Positions 35,457 to 48,700 of a stretch of DNA of 64,000 nt are shown piece after piece. The position numbers and the translations under genes are program-made. The notes below the pieces were generated by a model that made no database searches, had not been told where the DNA came from, and saw nothing but the letters and a program-made list of their open reading frames with translations. The stretch's first letter is position 1, and every line of letters starts with the position of its first letter. Source of the stretch: Straminergon stramineum (lineage: Eukaryota > Streptophyta > Bryopsida > Hypnales > Calliergonaceae); assembly GCA_963920665.1 (NCBI GenBank), contig OY987271.1, forward strand, positions 9,737,350-9,801,349, written 5' to 3'.

Positions 35457-38400
35457 AGATAGTGATAGCTGTAGTTGTAGTTTGTAGACCTGTACAGCAG
35501 CATGACTTCAGCTTCTTAGGGGGAATAAGTTTGTTATTGTACACTCTTGAAGCAGCAATAAGAAGCAAGAAGAATGTTTTGGAAATGCTGAATCTGTTGT
35601 CTGTTTTCATGTTCATTTAATAGACTTTGGGGTATATTCCACCATCCTAGACTAATCGAATCCCCTATAGATTCCACTTTGTAATCAAGATATAGTATAA
35701 GAGATATGGAGGTTGAAAATTGATCATGAGTTCATCCAACTATGAAATTTGCATGAGAAATAAAGTAGAATATATCCCATGAGATTAGTTACAACCTTAC
35801 ATATTCAAATGTGCAATCAATTTCAAATCCTTGCTAATTATTTTGTGTATTGAACTCTTTCCTAGTGTAGCAAGTGAGTCCTACATACTAGATTGAACAA
35901 AAAATAATTAGCTAAGATACTAGGACAAGAGAGCTACTCCAATAGAATTTGGTAGCTATGAAACAAGGTTATCCAAGAGTATCCAATACAACACAATATG
36001 TAATCATTTATTCTCCCTAAAAAGCCAAAGGCATGCTATTGATAGATTCAATATAATAAACTATGTAATGAGGTAAGAAACCCATTAATGAACCATTTAG
36101 TCAGTACACATAGTAACAATTATTGGATTCACAATTATTTTTTTGCATAAGAATGGCTAATGAAGGATTGTTTCATATTCATTTTGGTTATAAAAACTTT
36201 TGATGAAATGATATAAATTGCAAATGATCAAGAACATATACTCCTATTGGGGACCCTAGGGAGGGACTATTCTTGCCCTTTTGGATGCTAATGTAGTTCT
36301 CTTACTTCCCTAGATGGTTCCAATGAAAATCTAGAAGCACCCTTTCGTATAGTGAAACAATGAATGAAACTTTTTGTTATGATTGTATAGAAGTCACATA
36401 GGTGAGTTCCTTGAATTTATGAAATGGTGACTTTCCAACCCAATCCCAAAACTTTTGAGTTCCAATTGCATACTCAATCATGCAATAAAAACTACATTAG
36501 AATGCAATAAAACCAAAGTGGATTCAAAAGTAAGACTCCAAATTTGGGATGCAATGGCCACAATGAGTTACTTTGCTTACCTTACTTTGGCCAAAACACT
36601 TTGAAATCTTCTTATTAATGCTTATAGAATTTGAAATTTCAAGCAATACATATTTTTTTATTTGTACATAAAGCAAGTTAGGGAATGGGGTTTAGTTGCA
36701 GTTTCCAATGTTTTCCTATATAAATTGTATTTACAGGACCACTCAAGGTTTAGCATTGGAAAGACACAACCCAATCACCAAGGTAGTCTACCAACAATTA
36801 TTATAGTCTACATAACATTCTTAAATGGGAAATCAAGGAGTTTCTTCTACAATTTTCCTATAATGATAATATATTTGAATTTAAGTTCCACAATATACGG
36901 GCAAGCTTTCATTTAGAGTGTTTTAGAGTGAAAAGAGCCTTGGTTCATGGAAAAAAGAGGGGCCCTTGCCTTGAAGTTCAAGAATGTTATGAAGGATGAA
37001 TAGGTGCATTTTGAATTTTTATAGTTTCCTAAAAGTCATTCATCAAACACTTTTAGTCCCTTGAAACATTTCAAGGTTAACCAATCCATGTTTGCATTTG
37101 AAAATTCATAGTTATCTATTTCTTCTCTAATATCTCTTGCATCAACATTTGACCCTTGTCATTACTTCAATACCCTAAAATGTTTCAAGATTGTTTTATA
37201 ACATCAACCCAAAAAGACAGGCATATAATGGCAACTAACAACTGTACAATCATCTTATAACCAAGTGTAAAAGTATACTCTTAGGTTCTACATCAACATT
37301 CAAGGTAATTTATTGAACACATTTGGTCTCCGCATCATTACAAGGCTATAAGGTAGGGACACCTAAAAGTACCACTTTTTCCTACTATACATATTTATTA
37401 TATTAGACTAGTCAAGAAAATACATATTCTAATTGACAAATGAAAGGAGATTTTCAATGCACCAAAGATTGCATGATGTGAATATCATATATAGAAGTTA
37501 TAAGAAATCAAAAAAAATTTGGTAGATGTTCTAAAATTGCTTCTTCAACTGTAGGTACATATTGATGTAGGAGATGTACATAATGACAACAGCTGGTCAA
37601 GTTCTGCTTTTAGGCACTTTTAGGCACGTGGCACATTACATACGAAAGCATGCAATATGCAATCATACTTTCTCATATAGTTTGCATACCAAATTTCAAT
37701 AGTTTACACCATACCAAAAACGAAAAAATCAAACATAAATCATTTCCATTTTTACTTAACAAGCACAACTCACAGGAGTGACAGAATGTAGCTTGAAGCA
37801 TAAGGCACGGCATAAAATTGAAATTGGATTTCTTTACACATAATAACCCAATAAAGACCCGCTAGTCTACGCACCCAGATGTTAAAGAAGCAGTAAGCTT
37901 AACAGAATAGTTTCATGTATCCACAAACGTCTGAACTACCAGATGTTATGAATGCTAAATAGGTTCCTTCATAAGTTACAAAAATCTCTGCTTCGAACTA
38001 TTGCCGAAAATGAAAACATGTATTTTCGTACAGAGCTTCCACAGTGGATCAAACATAGTGCATACACTGGAAACAGAAAATGTACATAATTACACTACTA
38101 TGGTAGCTTGGTTTACATTAAAAACTTGGGTACAATTCAACTTCATATTTGATAAAATGGCAGATTTCAACGAAAAATGAGTAAAACCTCAGATCCATAC
38201 CAATCCTAGTTTTTGAAGCTCTGAGTACTTGAATGTTCCAATCTTGGGGCTCTGAAACATGCCATAGTAGCAAATATAACCCTACTTGATATTCTGCGCA
38301 GAAGAGTGAGCCCCAGGAAAGAGCAACTGGGAAGCAACCTGATGCTATCTCCTCTTAAAAATCTTCTCCCTCCTCTACGTCCAGACAAACTTCAAAATAT

Positions 38401-38560
38401 GCACCAAGTATAACCATCGTAGGCTTGGCACTGCATGAATACCAAGATATCGGTACTAGATGCACTTCCGTCTCATGCATCGTCACCACTAAAACCTCTT
38501 TAATACGACCTCTAAAATGATAGGCAGTCAGATTAACGAGGTCAGTGTATATAACTTAGC
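35457..38560. other. AT-rich intergenic region
   Basis: No gene is recognised. The sequence is AT-rich from 35640 to 37800, with a short stretch near 36940-36985 resembling 28430-28480. From about 37900 it is probably the 3' untranslated region of the next gene. No TTAA-type element was recognised. Confidence 0.45.
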
Positions 38561-40351
38561 CTACTGGAAACTGATATTTACGAATGTGTCTTTGGCAATG
38601 ACAGGTTCTTCATCGAACTCCAGGGGTCCTGCAGGGTCCGCAATGCAGTACGTGCAGCAACAGATCCCAAGAAGCGTCACAAAGCAGCTGGCGACAACCT
38701 TCCTCTTGATTTTGTTACGACGCCGTGGCGGCATCCACGTCCCACGTCGTGACTCCGCAATCGACTTGCTGATTCGCTCGTAGGCACCATCATCATAATA
38801 CTCCATGGCCTTAACCCTGTCAACAAACCACTGCAACACAATTCCAGTTAAGTCCCATTCTGTCAATTGAGACTAGAAACTAACGTAGAGGATACTAAAC
38901 CGTGAGGACGTGATCCCACTCCTATACTGACCCCAGTTACGAAACAGCAGCTCATCAATCCTCCAGTATTCCAGTCACATTCTAGCTTGAAACACGTAAT
39001 GACAATCGCATTTCTCAGCCATGCAATCCAACATTCTAACCACATGTCTCTCGATCCAGCCAAAACACGAACGTAAGCTCCAAGCTTCTATCAATGGCAC
39101 AACACGATCCAATTAACTGGGATCAGGCACTCACCAGACATGCAAATTGAAAACAGCAACCTCGTCGTCGGTGTCTGCGCGAATGTACGTCACTCCAATT
39201 CTCTGCACACTGTCTAAATCAAGCTAGAGAATTACGCATTCCATTCCTACAACGTCGTCATCTTCTTCCTCAGAAGGTTGTGGCTTGGAGCGAAAGCAAA
39301 GCGCCCTGCTTTAAGAACCTTCCCCTCAGACGACTGAGGTGACACCTTCCCCTCAAATGTACACCTCGGGTACATTCTCTCCAGTATACATACACAGGGT
39401 AGTAATGTAATGTTCATAAGTGTGTACAATAGACGATCTAACTTAGCCACATCGGGACAACTCCGGATTCTACAGATAGTTCGTCACACCTGCAGTAAGA
39501 AATTTTTAAGTCTTTGAAAGGTTGTGGTGAGTCATCAAACCGCGTGACCGCCACCTCCATGCGTGAATGGATGAAGCAACCCGTATAGATTTCTCTTGTG
39601 ACTGACGTAGATCACACAACACAGGCAGGTCAAATTTAGTTCTGGCATAGATCGAGGCTCTGGGAATACCTTTTCAGTGTTGAAATGGTCCCGGATAGTG
39701 CTCTTCGGTTCCACGAAGCACCATGTTTGTCAGTTAACCGCGTTCCTCTAGAAACTCATATACAATATTCTAATGTAACCGTACTTCCTAGTCACTGGGC
39801 CACCTGCCAGTAACTTATTCGGCAAAAATTTGGGCGTTCTCGAAAAAATTGGATGACCACCCAAAATCTGAAACTGTGCATAAATTGCAGAAAAGGAAGC
39901 GTATAATGTACCTTGAATATAGTTTAAATGGTAGAGCCAGTAGGGCTCCCCAAGTCGCTTCCAAAGAGAATTTACCACTACTCTAGTGGTAGAGTGCAAA
40001 TTTCAAGAAAGATCATACTGTACCTCAAGAAAGTATATGAAAAGATGCCAGACAAATTGAGTCTATCGCAATACAAAAGCAGTCAATCACCATTAGAACT
40101 AGTTTCTTAAGCCATCATATTAAACGGAAATGCGATAGGAAACAAATGTTCCTAAAGCTAGAAGATTACTATCTTCAGCTTGATTACGAAGATAAAAGAG
40201 TGTAAAAATTGAAGTGTATCGGTATGCTGTTCACTCAAAAATGTGAAGTCTATCATCATCGTACCTCAAGAAGGAATGTCAGGCCAATTGAGAGCACTGT
40301 GGCACAGGACCAGACGAGCCCCAATCGAATTGCACGAAGAGCAAGTTTCAT
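38561..40351 (-). CDS. Small protein with two membrane segments, unknown function
   Basis: Exons on the reverse strand: 40351-40265, 39202-39135, 38816-38561, phases 0/2/0; 136 residues. The first exon codes an N-terminal hydrophobic stretch (about 10-28, from the sequence LGLVWSCATVLSIGLTFLL). The second exon is hydrophilic (VTYIRADTDDEVAVFNLHVW). The third has EYYDDGAYERI, a basic MPPRRRNKIKRK, a second hydrophobic stretch rich in Cys (about 92-111), and an acidic tail. I do not recognise a family. The exon joins rest on phase and splice sites, including the acceptor at 38817; another exon may be missing in the long first intron. The last exon could splice out at 38580 to another short tail. 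Confidence 0.6.
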
Positions 40352-40488
40352 AAGCCATCGAATTAAAGAAAATAGACATACGACAGGAATCTAATGTTGA
40401 AAAAATTCGAAGATAAAACATCTCAGCTTGATTACCAAGATCAAAGAGTGTGCAAAAATTGAAGTGTACGGGTATGCAATTCGACTCA
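40018..40488. repeat. Tandem duplication around exon 1 of the two-segment protein
   Basis: Two copies of about 225 bp: 40018-40238 and 40259-40488. They share GTACCTCAAGAA, GTTTC-TAAGCCATC, CAGCTTGATTAC-AAGAT and AAAATTGAAGTGTA. The copy at 40259-40488 contains the first coding exon (40265-40351); in the other the corresponding frame has a stop. The second copy may be a dead alternative exon. Confidence 0.65.
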
Positions 40489-40672
40489 CAGCTGGCTGCT
40501 AAAAACCAACAGCTCCGTCCACACTTAGAAACCTAATCTCGCATGCAATTGAACATTTTCGTTCTACCATACGGGAAAACGATTGTCATGAAAAACCAAG
40601 GCAGCGCTACGATTATCCTGCCAACCAATATCAGGTCAAAGGGACGAAATTCCTAATTCAAACGAAACCCTA

Positions 40673-41005
40673 TTATTTCAAGAAAGAGCGAATCGCAGCT
40701 ACAGCATCGCCCTTATGCTCTCTCAACGTCCTCTCCGCCACTTTCTTATCCAGTTCGAGCTCGTTCGCAATGATGTCCACATCCCCGGCGTTGATTTTCA
40801 CCGCCGCGAGCTCCTTCTCCCGGAGCCTCTGCGCGTTCCTATCCGCATCTGAAGTGGCCGCGATGGAGGCCATCGCCTGTTGCACGCGCGTGGAGTCCAG
40901 CTGCCGGTCCTCGACATGGTCCGTCAGGGAATCGAGCGCCTTGCTCTGCTGTTGCAAGTCCTTGGAGTCGGGCTTCCCCGCCACTTCCACGCCCTCATCC
41001 GCCAT
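40673..41005 (-). CDS. HYPK: HYPK homologue, NatA-associated UBA protein
   Basis: HYPK binds the ribosome-associated N-terminal acetyltransferase NatA (NAA10/NAA15) and affects its activity and stability; in plants it supports NatA-dependent acetylation. A single exon codes 110 residues, normal for the family. The N-terminal part is acidic and disordered, a charged helical stretch includes REKELAAVKI, and the C-terminal UBA-like domain (about 68-109) has DIIANELELDKKVAERTLREH-type features and ends RSFLK. The start is the ATG at 41005; an upstream open frame is leader. The next gene begins 320 bases downstream on the same strand. Confidence 0.9.
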   Translation of the reverse strand: MADEGVEVAGKPDSKDLQQQSKALDSLTDHVEDRQLDSTRVQQAMASIAATSDADRNAQRLREKELAAVKINAGDVDIIANELELDKKVAERTLREHKGDAVAAIRSFLK

Positions 41006-42239
41006 CGCTCCTCCTAGCCCCAAACTCTTTAAAAAAAAACTCGAAAACGCTACAAAATTGTTCTTAAATGTTTCGTAATGCAAAAAAGTTTCACAACCCA
41101 AGAATATCTCGAGTAACCTCGTTGGGATTTCTGAGTGTCTGCGAACAATGAGCAACCACAATGACGCGAGCAAGCTCGTTGCAATTCTAAAGTTTTAGGG
41201 TTTAGAGTGACTTCCGCGAATCTCATAATTGTTATCCGCCTGTCCTGTTACCCGCCAAGTCAGGCCCAGGACGCCACTGATACCCGGATGCTCTCCATGT
41301 TACCCTTCAAGGCCTAGGAAGCCCCATTTGTAGTTGCAACTTGCAACATGGTGTTTTTTGTGTATTTGACATAAGGTAGAAACACCTAAAACTAGCAAAA
41401 TAAGAAATTCAGCATCATTGGAAGCACCTTCATCCAAAAAAAATATTTATGTAGTATTAGCAATTGAAAATCATGAATTTCAAAAAATATATAATTTTTG
41501 GATATGACATGTAATTTCTATGAATTTTCAAAGTGGAAGCTCCATAGGCCACTATAACCATCATATAGTTGGACCTAAAACCAAAATTTAGAAAAATCAT
41601 TAGTCAACTAATCATAGTTAAGTATGGGAATAGTTTAATGACACTTTTGAGGAACACTTTAATAGAAATCTAATATACAAAAATAGCCAATTGTGGGTGT
41701 TTTTATCCTAGAAGATTTAGGAAATGAGGTGTCTACAAGTAGTAGTGACAAGAGTTTGTCCTCATTCTAAATCAAATTCAATGACATTTAGTTGATTGAT
41801 CATTATTGCATCTCTAACATGGTTGAGAAATTACAAAATGATGAAATATTTTGATTGTATGGTGTTAATTATATAATATTTGAGTATGAAAAGGTTAAAT
41901 ATTAAAATGACATTTGAATGAAAGATACTAATTGTTGAATTTTGAATCTAATGGTATATTTTCTATACTTAATTCATAATTTAAGAGCCAAGTATGATAT
42001 TATATATTGAGCCCTTTACAACCTTTTAATAATAAACCCATAAAGATCCTTCCCATAAAAATGTGAATATGCTAAACTCAAATTCCAATCCAAACCTTTA
42101 AATGCCTATTTTTTGTGCTTGATTTTAAGTACTCAATTAATAATTCAATTAGCATGAGTATTTAAATAATTTGAGGCCCTATACTATAATTGAATATATT
42201 TTTGGATGACTGTTGATTGATGGCAATTACACTATTTAA
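41006..42239. other. HYPK promoter and AT-rich repeats
   Basis: About 200 bases of GC-moderate promoter and leader, then AT-rich DNA. The segment 41440-41640 matches 14620-15020 and carries the uninterrupted site of the SINE-like insertion there. Confidence 0.5.
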
Positions 42240-42809
42240 CCCCTAAACACGTTGATGTCCATTTTCTGGATGATGAACAGTTTGAAATACTAGTTTCATC
42301 CTCCTAACTACTTGGATGAAAGTTATTTTAATTTGTGAAGATACGTTATCAAGTTTTTGTCCTATCTAAGGGTTGGATTTGGTGTTACTAGAGTTAATTT
42401 TTTTCTAAAATTACAAATGTGCAAGTATGTCAAGTGGTCAAACTGCATTGACTTTAGTTCTAAACTGGATTAGTGAAAATGAGGTCATAGATAGGAAGAA
42501 CACAAAAATTTCAAAAAATCACCATGTGAAGAGAACCTCATTTCAAAACCATTTCAACAAATTTTACTCAAAAAGTGATAATATTTTACTTGCAATCGGA
42601 TTTTGAAGGAATTTCGGAATTTCTCTGTCAAAATTAATAAAAAAAAGATCGGTGATAGCATTGGTGAATCTAACCGTATAGATGAAATCTAAAAATTATA
42701 ATCTACAGCTTTCATTTATATATCAATTCCAAAATATGCTTCCAAATATCACTTTATAATGATTTTTCTCAAATCATCAATTCTAGAGATGAATCTAGAT
42801 GTTTAGGGG
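42240..42809 (+). mobile_element. TTAA-flanked TIR element, 570 bp
   Basis: CCCCTAAACACG at the left and TGTTTAGGGG at the right, TTAA on both sides (42236-42239, 42810-42813). Alignable over its full length to 59844-60413, which is the same length. No transposase frame. Confidence 0.85.
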
Positions 42810-43079
42810 TTAAGATATTATGAAGAAATTTTAGATTATTGTATATTGGTTTTCTCTAAGTAAAACTTGTATTTCCATTGTAATATTCATAGTAATTTTA
42901 CTTAGTTTTCAAATTATTGCAAGTTAGAGTTCATATTGTGGGTTGCACTAATCATATTAATTGAATAGAAAAGTGAAGATTGTCAATTTATTTTCTAAAT
43001 CATGTTACAAAGTTGAAAATTTTAAAATATTCTATAAGTCTAGACCCACTTTTAATGAAACAATAAAAAATTATCTTTC

Positions 43080-44255
43080 ATCCATAAATTTCTAAGGCAA
43101 ATTTTTTTTTTGTTAAAAAATACATTCAACATTGCCATTTCTATTACAAAGAGCAAAAAAAATTTAATTTTTTCCATGTCTGACCAAAGGATCATGCACT
43201 ATTGTAAGAATGTGTGGAAGTTTTTTTTAGAAATTTTGACTGCATAGATTGTAAGATATTTGCATTTAAAGTGGGTAAAAAAAGCTTTTGGTAGGTGTGC
43301 TAATATGTGAGCCTAGAATCATGAGCATGTGAATCTAGGAGCCTGATTACTTATATTATAGGTGTCTTTATATTATAAAAATCTTCCATGATTATAAGGT
43401 ACTATGTTATAGATACTCCTACTTCGTATATTATAGGTATTTATGCTATAAGCACCTTCAATGGTTGTAGGGTATCTACTTATACCAAGGCTCAAAGTTC
43501 ATTTGTTCACATTCTAGCATCTTTGGTTTCTTACACCTTGTTCAACTAGATTTTTTGGCTTAGAATCTTCTAAATTTAAAATTTTTGCACTACTAATTTG
43601 ATTTTTGTCTTGAAGAATTGAAATAAGATCTAAGGATAAAATTCAAAAAAACACTCACTTGATTTTCATTCTCAAAAAAATTGTTAAGTACGTAGAAGTA
43701 GGTATGAGATAGAAAGAAAATCCAAATTGTTAATAGTTCTAAGATGGAATTGAAATGCACTAATCCCAAAGGTGCAATTATTCTAGAAAGCAAAGTCAAT
43801 TATATAAAACTTTATTTTTTGAAAAATTGTGAAATTTGAGTTCACAAATGAATTTCATAATTTATTATTTGAAGATAATGCAATGATTGCCAACAAAACA
43901 AAAAGTTCCATGACTTTTACAAAACTAATCCAAATGGAATCAAAATTTAACATATAGACAAAAATATTATTTTAGAGGAAAAAAATTTAAAATTCAATAT
44001 TTATTTATTTATTTATTTTTATTATTATTATTATTATTATTATTTCTGTATTCTCTAGCAAACTACTTTGGGGACTTAGGATGGTATAACTTTTGCTCCC
44101 AGGTACAAATTGAAATAAAAATTATATTCACATAAAGCTAATGTGATTTCATATCTTTCAAAAATATTTCAAAAAAATCATGTCAAAAATTGAGATCACA
44201 CAAACCTATCTAAAATTCTAAGAGTCTCCAAAGTGGACTTGGGACTTTAAGAGTT
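43080..44255 (-). mobile_element. Degenerate TTAA-type element
   Basis: Reverse-oriented relative of 17646-18692: it shares the block around ATTGTAAGATATTTGCATTT, the AATCCAAATGGAAT block and the TTTTGCTCCCAGGTAC block. The end near 44240 (GACTTTAAGAGTTAA) is a decayed CCTTTAGGGGTTAA. A (TTA)n microsatellite at about 44006-44044 lies inside. Confidence 0.6.
43999..44046 (+). repeat. ATTT/ATT microsatellite
   Basis: Runs of ATTT followed by about eleven repeats of ATT. Confidence 0.9.
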
Positions 44256-45188
44256 AAACATTTGGAAATTATTTAAAATTTGAAAAATGCATTTGTAACT
44301 TGTTCAAATAGAATTTCAAGACTTTGGGTTGAATTAAAGGTATGAGATTCTTTTGAACATCTAAATTAATCTATACGTTGCCATAGAAAATAATTGCTTC
44401 CATACTCAAACTACAATGTTTATTATTTAAATGTTACAAGCAACAAATGCATTTTTCAAGTATTAACAAAATTGTATAGTATTTTTGGAATACACTTGGC
44501 TGAATTTCACTTTGATAAGCATGATTTGCCAAAGCCTCTACAATTTTTTGTCTTTTAGCTTGCTTTTGAAGCAACTTATTTTCATTGTTCAATGTCTAAA
44601 TTTAAATCTCTTTGTTATGCCTATTTAAGGTACATTGGGAATTTGTAGTCTGTAGTTTCAAATTCTAATTACATACGAGTCCAAAGTTAGAAATAAATTT
44701 GAAGGGCCAATATACCGGTTCGACTGAAGATGCTTTTAGACCCTCAAAGACGTATAGGGACTTCTTCACCGTTTTGAAAGAAAACGAAGGAAAATGGAAA
44801 GAAAGGAAAAAGGCGAAAATGGAAAGAAAAAGTGAAAAGAGAAAGAAAATGGACAACGAAGCGAGTCACTTCAGACTGCATCGTTCACAGACTCTGCAGT
44901 AAAAGCCCATTCCGCAGTGGCCGCGGCGATGGCGAACCAGACACCGCAACCGCGCAGGCGTTAGAATTCTCTTTTGTTGTGCCGTAGAATCACCGCCACC
45001 GGAATGGAAATAACGACAATCATCTCATTCAAGCCACAGCGCTCAATCGTTCCCTTTCTTTTCTTGCAGAAGCGGTGAATTTTTAGGGTTTGGGGGTGGG
45101 GTGGGGTAGGGTTTTAGTTTTGCGGGCATCGGACGTGTTGTTGCTTCTGTAGATTGGGATTTTGGATCTGAGAAAGGGAGGGAGAGCG

Positions 45189-48100
45189 ATGGTGAAGGTG
45201 AAAGGCATCGAGTGGAACCACGTGATCGTGATCAAGGAGCCGGAGAAGCATGGCATGGCGACGCTGGTTCGGTGCATCCACTGCGACAAGGAGTTTCAGG
45301 GGAATGCGATGCGGATCCGGGCGCATTTGCTGGGGAACAAGCGGCAGGCGGGCGTGACGGGGTGTCCCACGGTGCCGGACGAGGCGCGCGAGGAGCTTCG
45401 CTTGATTGAGATCGCCCGGGAGCAGACGCAGAAGAAGCGCAAACCTGGGGGCGGCAAGATGCGGGGCTCCGCGGGAGGGCCGCGCGGGGCGTCGTCGGCG
45501 TCGGACCATTCGTCCGGAAGCGCCGAGCATTTCGACGGGAAAGTGCTCACGTCGGGGCGGAAAGGCGACCGGATGAGCTCGCAGCACGAAATGCTCTTGC
45601 GTATGGTATAAAAAATTATGCCTTTGAATTTCATTTTAGGTTTCTTCTCTCTTCCTCTTCATTTCATTGCCCTTAGGGGAGTCTCAGTAGTTTTCCTCTG
45701 GTTCCCCCAGTTTGCTGAATGCTTCACGTGTCCCAATCTCATTGGATAACCTGCTCAGCTTCCCGGAATTGGCTGAAGATCTAGTACTCATCGTTTGTGC
45801 AGCGTGATCTTTCCCCGAATTCGTTGATGAACAGGCTGGTTAGTGTGACTACCCTTATGAGTAACTGCGCGAAACGAAACGCAACACTGAACCGAAGCAA
45901 GGAATCCCTACCTTTACAAAACGGTGTTATCCTTGGTTTGAAGATTGATTTTGCTTGCAAATGCGATTGCTTGGTGTTCCTTGGGAACGGGATTGGTTCT
46001 CTTTCTTAACTTTGAACGACCATGAGGCCCAAATTTGTTCTTATGTTTTTCTTAGCAGTTTTGAGGAAGTTATATCGGAACTTTCTTTACTCCAATTTTG
46101 TTTTTTCTTTTGACCAACTTATGAAGTGTTCTTCACTGATAGTGATGATATAATTTTTCTGCCTCATCTGAATTTTATGATGAATTGAAGAGGTCACTTT
46201 TAAAATCATGAATCGTTGGTCCTTACGGGATTAGCTTGTGATGAACGACATTGAATTGAATTTTCCCTTGCCGTCGTCGTGAATGACTTTTTGGATTCCG
46301 GCGGGAGGTTTAAGTCTTCTGAAATTAGGGCGGGGATAGTATCCGCAATTGTTAGTTTCGGATTTGCCCAGACTGCAGTTTTGAACTCTAAGCAAGTAGA
46401 TTCATTTTGAAGGAATGTCAATCATTGTGTTTGGAATTGTCTGAGATTTTGTTCCTTTAAAAGCGCGGGTTAAAATCCTTTTGATCACCTTGCATCTTCT
46501 TTAGGGTCGGCTTTTAGGAGAGGTACGTGATGATGTACGCTGAGAGATACTGAGGGATAAGTAGCTGTTGCTAAGTGAGGGTTGGCCTGGGGCTGCAGTG
46601 GTTAATTTGAGTTAGTTTAAATTGGTAAATGTCTTTGAAATTTTAAGCCTTTTGTTTCATGCTTGTCGCTTCAACTTAAGCAATCTAAAGTGGTTCTTTG
46701 TTTCAGTAGAGGAGTAAATTTTGGGTTTCCTTTAGTTTCTGTGTTTAGTATGTCATTGTAATGAAGTCTTTCTCTTCGTACCTAACCCAAGTAATTATTA
46801 CAGAGGGTACTTCCAAAACGGGTAGGAAAAGAGAATAAATGATTTTGTTTGTAGAAAACGATCTATTTTGCATTGTCATGCACCGGGAAGGTGCCTTGCA
46901 TATTGGCATTTTCGTGGATGTTTGAAACGTTCGTTCTGGAGCATTTTTGATGAGCGTGGGACATATCACAGGCTAGTTACCTTCATGCTTATCGCAAGAG
47001 GTCACGCTTGAACGTACACGGATGAGTCTCTGGGACTAAGTCGCAGAGAGCCTTGAAATTCAGAAGTATCGTGCGAAATTCTTGATACTGCTGTTGTATA
47101 TGGCAAGATGGGCATGCGCAAATCCCTTGAGTCTGACGAGGTTTTTGTATTGGTTTCCTTAAGCGTTGGATTTGTTTAGTCTTTTCAGCATTTTGTGTGA
47201 ATCTGATATTGTGATTTAGCATCCTATGACGTGAAGTTGTTTGTTCTGTTGTTTGTCAGAGCTCCATTATCGCCTCCATAGACCTTGACACCTTCTTTGA
47301 AGGTTTTGGACTTCGACCTGAAACCGTCGTCAAAATTAAGGAGATGGGATTCACTGCAAAAACTCTCATGTCTAATCTTGATGAACTCCCGTCTTTATTA
47401 GAGTCGATTAACCAACATCACCAGCTTACACTTGGTGAGGAGTGGGGGATCAAGGGTGCTGCAAAGAAGTGGCAAAGAGGTGACAATGTGAATCATATCT
47501 TTTTTAATGTTCTCATTGTCTGGTGTCGTGGATGCATTTGCCTGACATGTGTATTCGAAAGCAAGGTTTTCGACCAGATCTTCTGCAGTCTACTTGTATG
47601 CCACTGCATGTGTTTCCGTCTACTTCAGGAACTCTTATTGTGGCTTAAAACTCATTTCTGTTTGTGTGTTGAAATGCAGAGCAAATGTTTTTTGTACAAC
47701 CAGAAGATGAGAAATGGCCGGAATCGGAGGATACTTGTAAAGAAGTGGCATGCATTGGTGAGTTTGTTCAGACTCTATCTCCCTTGGTAGATTACCACTG
47801 ACTACTAGGGGTAACCTCTTGCTCTTTAGACTAGTCCGCTGTGATTAACTTTCCAATTCTTTCTGAATTTTGGTTTTGTTTGATGTAGCTCAAAGCTAGC
47901 GCCTATCGATGCTTACACAGACATGGTCCTCAGATAGTGAAGAAGTGACACAACTCGACCCCTACTCTAAGTGGATGCAGCAGCAACAACAAGGGCAACA
48001 ACTCCAATCACCGCATTTAGTATCACCTCCGAGCCTTACTGCTCATAATTTATCCCCACCAAATCCAGATGTCACAGATGTAAGATCACATGTTCTGCGT

Positions 48101-48700
48101 TTTACTTGTGTCTCTCTGTTCGGCATTCTGTGGCTTTTCATCACAATCTGCGATTCGCTGCTGTGGCATATGTCAGCGCTGCATGTATTCTGTTCGTCTT
48201 TGAAGTCTACCTTTATTGTCTCTACCCGAAGGGAAGAAACTAAGTTTACAAAAAGTACACAATTCTTGTATTCAATTAAATGAAAACAATGATCGCATGT
48301 TGTGGTTATCATTCCAAACACTGAATTTCTTGCATCCAATAGATTTGTGACATGTGGTTACAGGAATAGTGGTATTCTAAGATGTGACATAGGGCTTTTG
48401 AAATTATCAATCATTTAGGAACATAATGAGGATTGAATGGTAAGAGACATGAAAATTCTATTTGGAGTAGAGGCTCTTGCGATTAGCCGCTTGTTAACCT
48501 ATGAATATTTTCTTCTTCTTTTGCAGGTTGGACCAGGGGGATCACCAGGAAGGGTAGGCTACTATACGAATCTGTTAGCGTACCAAGCTAATCAAGGAAA
48601 TGGCCGCTTTGAGATGTTGAGGGAAGTAGACGTCGCTTCGCAAAGACAACCACCACAGGTCAAACATTCTTTTGACCATGGCGCTGCAACTACATTTTAA
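45189..48700 (+). CDS. BED zinc finger protein with a LEAFY-like SAM domain
   Basis: Exons: 45189-45605, 47260-47479, 47680-47757, 47934-48079, 48527-48700, phases 0/1/1/0; 344 residues. Residues about 8-62 form a BED-type zinc finger (Trp9, Cys29-x2-Cys32, His46, Cys59) of the kind in hAT transposases and plant genes derived from them, followed by a basic, Gly/Ser-rich linker. Residues about 146-209, almost exactly exon 2, resemble the N-terminal SAM oligomerisation domain of LEAFY/FLORICAULA: FFEGFGLRPETVVKI, KEMGFTAKTL, and GEEWGIKGAA correspond to conserved LEAFY segments. The C-terminal part is Gln/Ser/Pro-rich with no further domain; the LEAFY DNA-binding domain is absent. It is probably a nuclear DNA-binding protein that self-associates; this is inference. 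Splicing of exon 3 to the acceptor before 47934 is forced by frame; an upstream acceptor meets a stop. Confidence 0.75.
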
